From positions 1 through 64,000 of the forward strand of contig CALXLK010000010.1 of assembly GCA_944389175.1 (NCBI GenBank): a DNA stretch of 64,000 bases, in the 5' to 3' direction. The translations under genes were made by a program, and so were the position numbers. The DNA is from an uncultured Opitutales bacterium. GTDB taxonomy: Bacteria; Verrucomicrobiota; Verrucomicrobiia; Opitutales; Intestinicryptomonadaceae. Shown in pieces: positions 28,564 through 36,814 of the stretch. Position 1 is the first letter of the stretch. Each line of letters starts with the position of its first letter. The notes under the pieces were generated by a model. That model had not been told where the DNA came from, did not search any database, and saw only the letters and a program-made list of their open reading frames with translations.

Positions 28564-31125
28564 CTATTTAACTTCCGCGCCATTATTAATCAAAGATTGA
28601 TAATATTTCCTGTTTTCATCATTATCTTTCAACTCTTTGTTATCAAAAATTCTAAAAAGACCTCTGTTTTTATCTTTCCAAAGTGCATATATACCACTGT
28701 CTTTATATGGATTATCATTTGTTCTTGCATTTGGTGCAGCCAGATACACGCAAGGAAACACAGGATTGTTATGGCTTCCCCCAAACGAAACTATCATGTT
28801 AAAACTATTGCTAGAATATGTCAATATTTCTTTCGAGCGCCCTTCTTTGGAAACAGTTTTACGGTATATATCATATTCATATATTGAATAAGATTCAGAT
28901 ACTAACTGCTCTTTTTTCACTCCCATTCTATCCAGCGCAAGATAAGCGAAACTGCCTGAATTTTCGAAACAAATACCAACAAGTTTCTCTTTTTCATCAT
29001 AGCGAGGCGTTATTTCGTTATAATTCCTATTGCTCGACCAAGGTCCTTTATAGGCTGGCTCATCGTTGCTAGTTGGAAAAATCTTCGTCATGCTTTCAAA
29101 TTCACTTTTACTCATACCAAAAGTAAATACACCCCAGATTTTGATACAACCTTTATTGTCGGTAGTTATAAACTTGGCACGAGATTGCAAATACTGCGCT
29201 ATCTCGCTCAGATTTAATTTGTTTGCAATATCTATTGGGTTCTGATTTTCGTGATACTGATAATTAGTCGCGAGTGCGGGGAAATACATCTTCTCCGCTA
29301 TTGCCTTTATTATATCCAAACTGACACTGCCATATTCCAATGCATAGCCAATCATTGTCTTACCGTTAACCTTGCTGTTAAAGTCGTCGACATGTTTTAT
29401 CAAAGATATTATTGTGGATTCCGAGACAGTGCTACCCGATTGGAAAATTCTTATCAGAACATCTCTGATTGTGCCTGAATCTACGGACTTACAATTATCC
29501 AGAAAAATATTCAGGATTTCGGGTCTCAACCCTTCGCACGATACAATTTCCGACAACTTCTTTTTGGCATATCCCCTGTCCTTTAATGCCGATGTTTTTT
29601 TGACAATTTGCTCAAACGCTTGGGGCGAAACACTGCCTATGTTTATGTCCGAAAAATTGTTCATTACGCGGTCGAAAACACTGCCGTAAGAATCCCTCTT
29701 GTTTACATCGAAACCGTGCATTATCAGGAAGTCGAAAACGGCATTGGGATTCCCCTCCGACTTGTTCAAATAATCCCTCAAATTGTGCCTATTTATATCG
29801 TAACCGGATTTTAAAACCTTCTCCATATTGGGAATATCCGACTTCTCCAACAAAATATCGAAAAGCTTATCCAAATTTTTAGCCTCTTTCGGCATCACGC
29901 CAAGCTCCAACGCTTTGGTAATCATCTTGTTGTCTTCATTCTTCACAAAAAGGGAAAAGACCTTTTCAATATCGAATGATTTTTCTCCGCCGTTTTCCAT
30001 AATGAAATTCGTCAATTCGTGATTTTCCAATACCGAAGCGGCAAAATACAATGCCGAAACTTTTCCGCCTTTGTATTCAAAGTTTGCGTCTTCAACTTTG
30101 GCGCCTGCACTTATCAACCCTTTGAGAACATCAATACTTTTCTTGTTTGCAATGGCTTTTGCCAACGGTGTTCTGACTACATATCTAACACCGCCCCCGC
30201 GGACATAAAAACCGTTCCCCGTTATAATGTCGGCGGAAAGCCCCTTTTCCTGCAAAAATTCGATTTGTTCGGTATTTTGCACATAGTAAAATAAATTGGA
30301 AGTGTTTTTAATGTTTTCAATTTTTGCGCCGTTCGATATCAAAAATTCGAGAATTTCCTTGCTCCTGTTAAATTGTAACGCTCTGGCAAGCGGAGTGGCA
30401 TTCGCACGTTCCATGCCAAAGTTTACGTCCGCTCCTTTCGAAATCAAATATTTCAAACGCTCAATCTGGCAGGTTTCGTTGTTTGATATGGAATAACCCA
30501 ACACATTGTCTTTGTTTGAATCGGCATCGTTTATCTTATTGCCGTTTGCCAACCAATAATCTATCATAGCATTGTTCTTGGCATAGAAAAGCGGAGAACG
30601 GGATTTTTCGTCCTTCAAATTTATGAGATGGTTCCTAACCTTTTCGCGGGTTAAAGTTGTAGTTTTACCCCCTTCGACAGACCCCACATAGGCTTCCGAA
30701 TTATAATCCACATTATCCAATCTCAAATTTATATACGCCTCGCATAATTCGGGGGACTGTAAATAAAACAAGGGAAGATTCCTTGACGCCCGTTCAACTA
30801 AAACCAACGGACCGTCTTTCTCCTGATGTTCCGGATCCGCCTGAAACATAATTTTTAAAGCATTCGGCGATTTTGCAAAACATATTATCGGAATGTCTTT
30901 TTCGTCAACAGTACAAATTGGCGATGCGCCTTTTTTCAAAATTTTTTTAATCGTCGAAGGACTTGCGTCGGAATCCAAAGCAAACAACAATAACTCGTCT
31001 AAATTTGTTGTTGTTTTTAATTCGGCTTCACATTTTTTGTCGGCTTCCTTATTGTATTCTCGAGAATCGAAACATCCGCTTAAAACCAATGCGGAAACAC
31101 TTAATATTGCTATAATTCTTTTCAT
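28564..31125 (-). CDS. Large ankyrin-repeat lipoprotein
   Basis: 853 aa with a lipoprotein signal (MKRIIAILSVSALVLSGC, Cys at 18). A long helical-repeat region (~residues 40-660) contains many degenerate ankyrin units such as NNETCQIERLKYLISKGADVNFG, ATPLARALQFNRSKEILEFLISNGA and TPLAKAIANKKSIDVLKGLISAGA. The last ~180 residues form a separate domain starting near IKIWGVFTFGMSKSEFESM, with no family I recognise. It is probably anchored in the periplasm or outer membrane as a protein-interaction surface. In other bacteria periplasmic ankyrin proteins can act as immunity or catalase partners; that is only analogy. 11 nt upstream lies the 218-aa gene, probably the same transcript. Confidence 0.82.
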   Translation of the reverse strand: MKRIIAILSVSALVLSGCFDSREYNKEADKKCEAELKTTTNLDELLLFALDSDASPSTIKKILKKGASPICTVDEKDIPIICFAKSPNALKIMFQADPEHQEKDGPLVLVERASRNLPLFYLQSPELCEAYINLRLDNVDYNSEAYVGSVEGGKTTTLTREKVRNHLINLKDEKSRSPLFYAKNNAMIDYWLANGNKINDADSNKDNVLGYSISNNETCQIERLKYLISKGADVNFGMERANATPLARALQFNRSKEILEFLISNGAKIENIKNTSNLFYYVQNTEQIEFLQEKGLSADIITGNGFYVRGGGVRYVVRTPLAKAIANKKSIDVLKGLISAGAKVEDANFEYKGGKVSALYFAASVLENHELTNFIMENGGEKSFDIEKVFSLFVKNEDNKMITKALELGVMPKEAKNLDKLFDILLEKSDIPNMEKVLKSGYDINRHNLRDYLNKSEGNPNAVFDFLIMHGFDVNKRDSYGSVFDRVMNNFSDINIGSVSPQAFEQIVKKTSALKDRGYAKKKLSEIVSCEGLRPEILNIFLDNCKSVDSGTIRDVLIRIFQSGSTVSESTIISLIKHVDDFNSKVNGKTMIGYALEYGSVSLDIIKAIAEKMYFPALATNYQYHENQNPIDIANKLNLSEIAQYLQSRAKFITTDNKGCIKIWGVFTFGMSKSEFESMTKIFPTSNDEPAYKGPWSSNRNYNEITPRYDEKEKLVGICFENSGSFAYLALDRMGVKKEQLVSESYSIYEYDIYRKTVSKEGRSKEILTYSSNSFNMIVSFGGSHNNPVFPCVYLAAPNARTNDNPYKDSGIYALWKDKNRGLFRIFDNKELKDNDENRKYYQSLINNGAEVK

Positions 31126-31136
31126 TTTTATAATTC

Positions 31137-31793
31137 CTATTTCCAGAGTTCTTTCATTTCAAATTCAATGGGCGACATTCCGCATTGGGCACTGAGTTTG
31201 CGCACTGCTTCTTGGATTTTTTTGTAGTCTTCCAATCCAATTCTTGTCCACGGAATATCCCCTATTTTTGCATAGTCTCCGCATACTTTTATTCCGAGAT
31301 TCGTTATTCCAATTTCATACAAAGAACGTAACACATTTTTATCTACTGGGATAGGTAGTTGGTCGCGAATTTCTTTATTACAAATCCAACCAAATGTATT
31401 TACAATGTCGGGCGGCAAAGCAGCACCAAATACCACATAACAGCAAAATATATATTTTATTATAAGGGATACAATTTTCTGGATTATCCCGACGGGCAGC
31501 TCGTACTTATCTGCAAGTTCGCCTATCTTGTCGATAATGCCTGCCGTTGAAAGTTCTTTCAGAAGCTTGAAAATATCTTCTTTGAGTTGCTCCGAATTCT
31601 TCTTTTCCCACAGAAAAGCAATGCGTTGCCACTCTTTATTACAATCTGCCTTGCGTGCTACAATTAAATTTACGACATTGTACGCCTTCTTATACCATTT
31701 TTCATAGTCAAATGGCATTAACTTGTATTTCACCAGAAAATCTTTCGCAATTTCCTGTATGTCATCTCTATTGAATAGACAAACGTTATTCAT
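31137..31793 (-). CDS. Unknown 218-aa cytoplasmic protein (weak HhH-glycosylase-like hint)
   Basis: ATG 31793 is preferred; an in-frame ATG at 31886 adds 31 residues that overlap the inverted repeat upstream. The protein has a mostly helical N-terminus (MNNVCLFNRDDIQEIAKDF) and a hydrophobic segment (IIQKIVSLIIKYIFCCYVVFGAAL). A later stretch, LPIPVDKNVLRSLYEIGI, resembles the VDxHVxR segment of helix-hairpin-helix DNA glycosylases. The expected preceding HhH motif and catalytic Lys are not visible, so this is a hint only. It is transcribed toward the ankyrin gene and divergent from the recombinase, with a shared near-palindrome at both starts. Confidence 0.6.
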   Translation of the reverse strand: MNNVCLFNRDDIQEIAKDFLVKYKLMPFDYEKWYKKAYNVVNLIVARKADCNKEWQRIAFLWEKKNSEQLKEDIFKLLKELSTAGIIDKIGELADKYELPVGIIQKIVSLIIKYIFCCYVVFGAALPPDIVNTFGWICNKEIRDQLPIPVDKNVLRSLYEIGITNLGIKVCGDYAKIGDIPWTRIGLEDYKKIQEAVRKLSAQCGMSPIEFEMKELWK

Positions 31794-31808
31794 AGTAAAT
31801 AGACCGTA

Positions 31809-31825
31809 GTATTTAAAATACGATA
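31809..31825 (-). promoter_or_regulatory. Near-palindrome, inverted copy A
   Basis: GTATTTAAAATACGATA is the exact reverse complement of 31983-31999. It lies 15 nt upstream of the 218-aa gene start. It contains the palindrome GTATTT-A-AAATAC. Possible operator or recombinase-binding site. Confidence 0.6.
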
Positions 31826-31982
31826 TGCGCTTCCGTGTTGCAATACTTTGAATAGCAACAAATTTCTTGAACGGGAAAAATTCCAAGCTCCGAAAAAAGA
31901 AATATGCCCCGAGTGTTCAATCCGATTGCCGAAGTAGCTTATTTCAAGAAATTCAAAAGTTCTTTGGAAATTTTTGTTTGAC

Positions 31983-31999
31983 TATCGTATTTTAAATAC
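31983..31999 (+). promoter_or_regulatory. Near-palindrome, copy B over the recombinase start
   Basis: TATCGTATTTTAAATAC lies within the 19-nt palindrome at 31984-32002 (ATCGTATTT-T-AAATACGAT), whose right arm overlaps the recombinase ATG at 32001. TTGACT lies immediately upstream at 31978-31983. Binding of a protein here would block expression of the recombinase, which suggests autoregulation. Confidence 0.6.
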
Positions 32000-32000
32000 G

Positions 32001-33080
32001 ATGGACACTATACTACATTCAGCTCAGGAAGTTTTGGGGTCGGCTGCCGTTTCGGTTGTCGATTCGGCGCGTTATATCAGAAACATTTTGGACGCAAAGC
32101 CAAGTGACAGCAAATTGACCGACGCGCAGTTCGTTTTGAAGGTAATTGACGTAGGGTTGCGGCATATGCGCACAAAGGAAATGTCTCTTACCGACGGGTT
32201 CGCTCTATATTTAAAGATCAAGCAGCATTTGCGTCCAGATTCGATACGGGATATTCGCTGTATCGGAAACCGCCTTTTGCGGACGAAGCCCGAACTCGGC
32301 AAGCGCAACTTTTCGGAGCTTAGCGTAGCTGAATGCGAAGAATGGCTGAATGCGGCGTTTCATACCAACCAGCAATTCAAGCGAAGCGCGAATGAGATTT
32401 CGCCGCAGGCGAAAGACCCGAAGGGCGAGACGGCTCACAAAGTGAGCGCGAGTCAATTCAACAAGGCGCGGGCGATGTTGCACGGATTGTTTGAATTCGC
32501 GCTCCGCCGCGAGTGGTGCGACAAAAACCCGATAAAGCGAATCGAACGCAAAAAAGTCGTCGAAAAGGAAATCCAGCCTCTGAAACTTGCCGAAACAAAA
32601 CGGCTAATCAAAACCGCCCAAAACGAAAGCCCCGAATACGCCGTCGTTGCCGCGCTTTTGGTCTATACAGGAATCCGCCCGCGCGAAGTTCGCAGACTTA
32701 CTTGGCGCGACATCGACACCGAAGAAAAGACAATCACCGTCCGCTCACAGTGCTCGAAGACAGGCGGTGTCCGCCAAGTGGAAATCCCGCCTGTTTTGAA
32801 TCGAGTTTTAATCGCACATTCACGCGAATTAAAAGAAGAAAAAATCTGCCCGACAGACTGGCAACGCCGCTGGCGCAAAATCCGCGATAATTCGGGCTTT
32901 CGCGGGCGATGGGTTCAGGACGTTTTGCGCCACACATACGCAAGCTTTCACGCAAAAAACTACGCCGATCTGCCGCGCCTTCAACTGAATATGGGGCACC
33001 GCGACTTGTCGCTTCTGCGCTCCCGCTACGTCAATATGCGCGGCATTTCCCGCGCGGAAGCAAAAAGCTTTTTCAACTAA
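32001..33080 (+). CDS. Tyrosine recombinase / site-specific integrase
   Basis: 359 aa from ATG 32001 (an in-frame TTG at 31974 is possible). The N-terminal half is a helical core-binding domain. The catalytic domain shows Arg226 in VYTGIRPREVRRL, Lys253 in SKTGG, the box-II segment VLRHTYASF with Arg310 (Asp307 replaces the usual first His), His333 in NMGHRDLSL and the nucleophile Tyr343 in RSRYVN. All residues for strand exchange except the first box-II His are present, so it looks active. It lies near the right side of the island, next to a transposase fragment. Confidence 0.9.
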   Translation: MDTILHSAQEVLGSAAVSVVDSARYIRNILDAKPSDSKLTDAQFVLKVIDVGLRHMRTKEMSLTDGFALYLKIKQHLRPDSIRDIRCIGNRLLRTKPELGKRNFSELSVAECEEWLNAAFHTNQQFKRSANEISPQAKDPKGETAHKVSASQFNKARAMLHGLFEFALRREWCDKNPIKRIERKKVVEKEIQPLKLAETKRLIKTAQNESPEYAVVAALLVYTGIRPREVRRLTWRDIDTEEKTITVRSQCSKTGGVRQVEIPPVLNRVLIAHSRELKEEKICPTDWQRRWRKIRDNSGFRGRWVQDVLRHTYASFHAKNYADLPRLQLNMGHRDLSLLRSRYVNMRGISRAEAKSFFN

Positions 33081-33083
33081 TAA

Positions 33084-33660
33084 TTTGACAAGCCCGCTTC
33101 TTGTATGACTCTTTTTATAGACGTTGAGAACAAGAGGAGTTATCGGATACTGAACGTGATAGACGACCACAGTCGTGAATGCCTGTGCTGCGAGGTGTCG
33201 AGAAGCTTCGGAGGCTACGATGTGGCGGAGGCGTTGGACAGGCTGATATGTCTGTACGGCAGACCGAATGTGATAAAGAGCGACAACGGAGCTGAATTTA
33301 GGAGTCGGTATATGGAGAAGTGGAGCAAAGAGCGGGGAATAACGCTCGAGTTCACGAGTCCGGGGAAGCCGACGGAGAACGGTCAGATAGAAAGCTTCAA
33401 CGGGACGATGCGCAACGAGATATTGCGTGGAGTCGAGTTCGAGAGCGTGCGTGAGGCGCGCGAGGAGCTGAAAAAATGGCGCGAAAAGTACAATAACGAG
33501 CGACCGCACTCGGCGTTGAACTACGAACCGCCAAGCACCCGCCGCCACCCCCATGGGGGCGATACGAACCAATTTAATCTTGAGTCAATAAACACAATCG
33601 ACAATAACATCGATCAAGTCAGTTTACTCCCTTAGCTTCCTGTCCTAATTTTGGGCACAC
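33084..33660 (+). mobile_element. IS3-type insertion sequence remnant
   Basis: Contains the 3' part of an OrfB-like transposase gene and a plausible right terminus (CCTGTCCTAATTTTGGGCAC, ~33639-33658). No matching left terminus was found near the recombinase stop, so the element is 5'-truncated. Confidence 0.65.
33105..33635 (+). pseudogene. 5'-truncated IS3-family transposase (rve/DDE domain)
   Basis: 176 codons of an integrase-core domain: NVIDDHSREC, IKSDNGAEF with the second catalytic Asp, and GQIESFNGTMR with the catalytic Glu exactly 35 residues later (D-35-E), then NNERPHSALNYEPP, the common IS3 C-terminus. The helix-turn-helix OrfA part and the region with the first catalytic Asp are missing. 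An in-frame stop lies just upstream at 33081. The protein cannot be an active transposase. Confidence 0.85.
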
Positions 33661-33663
33661 AGC

Positions 33664-33752
33664 ATTTTCTCCACCCTCATCCACGCACTCTGTCTCATTC
33701 TTAAAACAAACAAACCCACCACCCACACGCGAAGAAAAAAGAAAAAAAATGC
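33664..33752 (+). repeat. Right copy of island-flanking direct repeat
   Basis: Matches 27124-27215 imperfectly; the 31-nt core 33688-33718 differs at 3 positions. It directly follows the IS right end. Confidence 0.65.
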
Positions 33753-34043
33753 CGTGGGAAGACATTTAGAGGGGCAAGGAGATTTGCGTTTATTATTCCT
33801 GTTGCCCGTGGGGCTGTTGTTTTAAACGTTGCCGTGCTGCACCATAATAAGATTTTGATAGCTGCGGTATTTTTGTGGATGCGCTACCCGCTGCAAACTA
33901 ATATGATATTTTGCGTCTGGAAGGCTAAATGCTTTGGCGATTTTGTGCGCCTTTCTAACTCTAAGGGAAAGCCAATAAAAAGTAATGTTTTTTCTTGCGT
34001 GGGCATTTGGCGGAACTGTTTTGGTTGTTGACATTTGCATGGC

Positions 34044-34056
34044 TTTAAATACGATG
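34044..34056 (+). repeat. 13-nt copy of the recombinase-start motif
   Basis: TTTAAATACGATG is identical to 31991-32003 at the recombinase start, and as there it follows a TTGAC box. It lies 9 nt upstream of ATG 34065. Confidence 0.6.
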
Positions 34057-34064
34057 ATTTGCGT

Positions 34065-35759
34065 ATGAGACTGATGAATAAATTAACTGTTTTATTATGT
34101 GCGGCAATCGCCTTTGCAAGTGTGAGTTGGGCGTCTAAGACCCCCTCTTACACGGGCGATATTGTCATATATGGGGGAACTTCCGGAGGCGTCGTGGCTG
34201 CTATTAGCGCGGCGAAGTCGGGCAAGAAGGTGTACCTTGTTTCGCCCGATATGGAGTTGGGGGCCATGACTACGTCGGGGCTTGGAATGACCGACTCCGG
34301 AAACACTCAGGCCATAGGGGGGCTAGCCCGCGAATTTTACAAGAGAGTATACAAAGAATACCTAAAGCCCCAAAACTGGTACGCCCAGAAACGCGAGGAT
34401 TTTAAAGGTCGGGGCCAGGGCACAAAGGCAATCGACAACGATGAGAAAACGCAGTGGATCTTTGAGCCGCGCATTGCCACGTGGGTCTATAACCATTGGC
34501 TGGGCGAATATCCCAACATAATAGTGCACAGGGGCGAGTATCTCGACAGGGAAAACGGCGTTGAGATGTCGAATAAGCGCATAAAGTCAATAACGACGCT
34601 AAGCGGCAAAAAATACAACGCAAAGATGTTTATCGACGCCACATTTGAGGGCGATCTCATGGCGGCGGCCGGCTGCGAATACGTTGTCGGGCGCGAAGGA
34701 AACGCCAAGTACAACGAAAATTTCAACGGGTTCCGAAATTCTCTGCGCCACAACTACCACAATTTTACAGTGAAAGTTGACCCGTACCGCATAAAGGGCG
34801 ACAAGAGCAGCGGCCTGCTCAAGTACATATCCGACGACGAGCCGCTGGAGGACGGCGCCGCCGACAAGCGCATACAGGCCTACAACTACCGCATGTGTCT
34901 CACCAGCTACGAGCCAAACAAGTTGCCCCTTGAAAAGCCCGACAACTACAACCCGCAGGACTACGAACTGTGCGGGCGCTGGTTTGAAGCTTATCCGGAA
35001 GCCTGGCCTCTAATCATATCCCAGATGCCCAACGAAAAGACAGACATCAACAACAAGCAGGCCTTTTCAACCGATTTCATCGGCCAGAACTACGACTACC
35101 CCGAGGCCTCCTACGAGGAGCGCGCCAAGATAGCCAAAGCCCATAAAGACTACCATCTGGGGCTTCTGTACTTCTGGAAGACCGATCCGCGCACGCCTAA
35201 GGCCTTTAAGGAAAAGATAATGAATTTGGGGTTGCCCAAAGACGAGTTTCAATCGTCGGGGCACTGGCCGTTTTACATGTATATCCGCGAGGCGCGCAGG
35301 CTTGTAGGCGACTATGTCATGACCCAGCACGACTGCCAAAATACAAAGAAGACGCCCGATTCCGTGGGCATGGGCTCCTACACGCTCGACTCTCATAATG
35401 CCTCCCGCTACGTAACCGCCGACGGGTATGTTCAAAACGAAGGCGACGTTCAAGTGCGCATTCGCGACAGCGGCCCATACATGATTTCCTACGGGAGCAT
35501 TATCCCAAAAGGCAAGGATTGTAGGAATTTGTATGTCGTCTGCGCCGTTTCATCATCGCACATAGCCTATGGTTCGATAAGGATGGAGCCCGTGTTTATG
35601 ATTCTCGGCCAGTCTGCGGCCACGGCCGCGGTGCAGTGTATCGACACAAACAGGGACGTCCAAGACATAGATGTCAAGGTCTTGGCCAGAACCTTGCGAA
35701 AAGACGGACAGGTTCTGACAAAAGGCGATATAGCCGCTAGGGCAAATAAGAAAAAGTAG
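34065..35759 (+). CDS. Secreted FAD-dependent oxidoreductase
   Basis: 564 aa from ATG 34065 (ATG 34074 equally possible). A Sec signal (LTVLLCAAIAFASVSWA) precedes a Rossmann dinucleotide-binding fold, DIVIYGGTSGGVVAAISAAKSGKKVYLVS. The later blocks TTSGLGMTDSGNTQAIGGLAREFYK and DATFEGDLMAAAGCEYVVGREG are typical of the FAD-dependent oxidoreductases (xanthan-lyase-neighbour type) that are abundant in Verrucomicrobiota and Planctomycetota. The C-terminal FMILGQSAATAAVQCID closes the FAD fold. The substrate is unknown; sugars or polysaccharide-derived compounds are plausible. A terminator follows at once. Confidence 0.85.
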   Translation: MRLMNKLTVLLCAAIAFASVSWASKTPSYTGDIVIYGGTSGGVVAAISAAKSGKKVYLVSPDMELGAMTTSGLGMTDSGNTQAIGGLAREFYKRVYKEYLKPQNWYAQKREDFKGRGQGTKAIDNDEKTQWIFEPRIATWVYNHWLGEYPNIIVHRGEYLDRENGVEMSNKRIKSITTLSGKKYNAKMFIDATFEGDLMAAAGCEYVVGREGNAKYNENFNGFRNSLRHNYHNFTVKVDPYRIKGDKSSGLLKYISDDEPLEDGAADKRIQAYNYRMCLTSYEPNKLPLEKPDNYNPQDYELCGRWFEAYPEAWPLIISQMPNEKTDINNKQAFSTDFIGQNYDYPEASYEERAKIAKAHKDYHLGLLYFWKTDPRTPKAFKEKIMNLGLPKDEFQSSGHWPFYMYIREARRLVGDYVMTQHDCQNTKKTPDSVGMGSYTLDSHNASRYVTADGYVQNEGDVQVRIRDSGPYMISYGSIIPKGKDCRNLYVVCAVSSSHIAYGSIRMEPVFMILGQSAATAAVQCIDTNRDVQDIDVKVLARTLRKDGQVLTKGDIAARANKKK

Positions 35760-35769
35760 CCCGCAAATA

Positions 35770-35800
35770 AAAAAGCCCCGCCTCTGCGGGGCTTTTTTTT
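35770..35800 (+). terminator. Intrinsic terminator of the FAD oxidoreductase gene
   Basis: Stem AAAAGCCCCGC / GCGGGGCTTTT with a short loop and eight T, about 11 nt after the stop. Confidence 0.92.
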
Positions 35801-36117
35801 GAAAATTTGAAGCATAAGAAAGTAACCGTCTGCGCTGTGGCGCCTTTTCGCATACCTGCCCGAAATGCCGCATTAGCCCGCCAATGGCGGCCCGAGCTTG
35901 GCAAGCGCGGCTTAATTTGTTTTAGGCGCATGGTTTTGAATGGGCTTGCGGTTGCGCGCGCCAAGGTCTATGCGAGTGCTCTCCGTCGTCTTAATGGTTT
36001 GGGAGCGGACGAAAAAAAAGCGGGGCTAAAAGACCTCTTTCTCTCCGTAAGGACAACATTGGGAGGGAAGAGAGAAATCTCCATTTGAAATTGGGTCTCG
36101 GCGCCCGAGGAATAGTC
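35801..36117. other. Gap between convergent genes
   Basis: Short frames are present on both strands but none has a credible protein pattern. Nothing else seen. Confidence 0.4.
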
Positions 36118-36154
36118 AAAAAAAAACGGAGCCGCGCAATCGCACGCGGCTCCG
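36118..36154 (-). terminator. Intrinsic terminator of the hibernation factor gene
   Basis: Perfect 10-bp stem CGGAGCCGCG (36127-36136) / CGCGGCTCCG (36145-36154). The A-run at 36118-36126 becomes a U-tract on the minus-strand RNA. Confidence 0.9.
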
Positions 36155-36191
36155 AATTTAACAGTATGCGTCTTACGAGAACATCGACTTG

Positions 36192-36512
36192 CTAACAAGC
36201 CTTGCGCTTGATTCTTTCAAGTCTGTGGCGGCGGCGTATTTTCCTCGCCAATTTGACGATTAGCTCGTCGATTGACTTATACATGTCGTCGCTGGCTACG
36301 GTAATAATCATATCTGGGCCCTGAATTTCAATTCGACCCTTCGCCCAGAATTCGTTGTGGTGGTGTTTGTTGGGCTGGTAGGACAACTCGACTCTCAGTC
36401 TTATTATTCTATCATCGTGAGTGAAGAGTTTGGACATCTTGTTCCTAACGCTCTCCTTCAGAGATTCTGTAAGATCTAAGTTTTGTCCCGATATGATGAT
36501 TTCGTTATCCAT
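36192..36512 (-). CDS. hpf: Ribosome hibernation promoting factor (short HPF/RaiA)
   Basis: 106 aa from ATG 36512, chosen because AAAGGA lies 4 nt upstream and because MDNEIIISGQNLDLTESLKE is the standard N-terminus; the frame extends further upstream with unlikely Arg/Gly-rich sequence. The pattern of the S30AE family is complete: VRNKMSKLFTHDDRIIRLRVELSY, IEIQGPDMIITVASDDMYKSIDELIVKLARKIRR. Short HPFs bind the 30S decoding site in stationary phase. The tail is basic (HRLERIKRKAC). Monocistronic. Confidence 0.92.
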   Translation of the reverse strand: MDNEIIISGQNLDLTESLKESVRNKMSKLFTHDDRIIRLRVELSYQPNKHHHNEFWAKGRIEIQGPDMIITVASDDMYKSIDELIVKLARKIRRRHRLERIKRKAC

Positions 36513-36814
36513 TTTGTCCTTTCGTGTTAATCGCCCTCGTCCGCCTTTCGTTGGATTCGGGCGCGTTTTTATTTTGCCGGCTTTTGGTCGGCCCGGCGCC
36601 CGGCCCGTTTTATATCCGCGCCCGCGCCTATTTATCCCGACAGCCGCGGAAAATTTTTGTTCCGCAGGACGCCGAAAATTCAAAAAAAAGAACGATTGTA
36701 CTAATTATCTATTTGGGCTTCCGACCTCGATGGCAAATATATTTTACGCAGTTTAAGAGCCCTCCAGACGATATTAGTATCGCTTTTTTTTATATATTTG
36801 TCAAGGTAATCTTG
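36513..36814. other. Gap between divergent hpf and SDR genes
   Basis: Should carry both promoters; no confident boxes identified. The open frames here are upstream extensions of the two neighbours. Confidence 0.4.

Larger units (their letters stand above)
27124..33752. mobile_element. Putative genomic island with tyrosine recombinase
   Basis: Bounded by imperfect direct repeats (about 27124-27215 and 33664-33752). It encloses a tyrosine recombinase, an IS3-type transposase fragment and four cargo genes that look AT-richer, with different codon preference (many AAA, ATT, TTT codons), than the flanking GC-richer genes. The precise ends are not proven; the recombinase lies near the right end. 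Flanking genes (clpC; FAD oxidoreductase) are ordinary chromosomal genes. Confidence 0.5.
33636..34064. other. Gap at the right island border
   Basis: Contains the IS right end, the right copy of the flanking repeat, a 13-nt match (GCTGTTGTTTTAA, ~33813-33825) to the tandem array near 39.3 kb, and a promoter-like stretch before the FAD gene (TTGACA at 34028-34033). No gene seen. Confidence 0.5.

Noticed and set aside
36524..36814. 97-residue N-terminal extension of the SDR
   Set aside because: Composition is unlike a protein domain and the conserved SDR core begins at ATG 36815.
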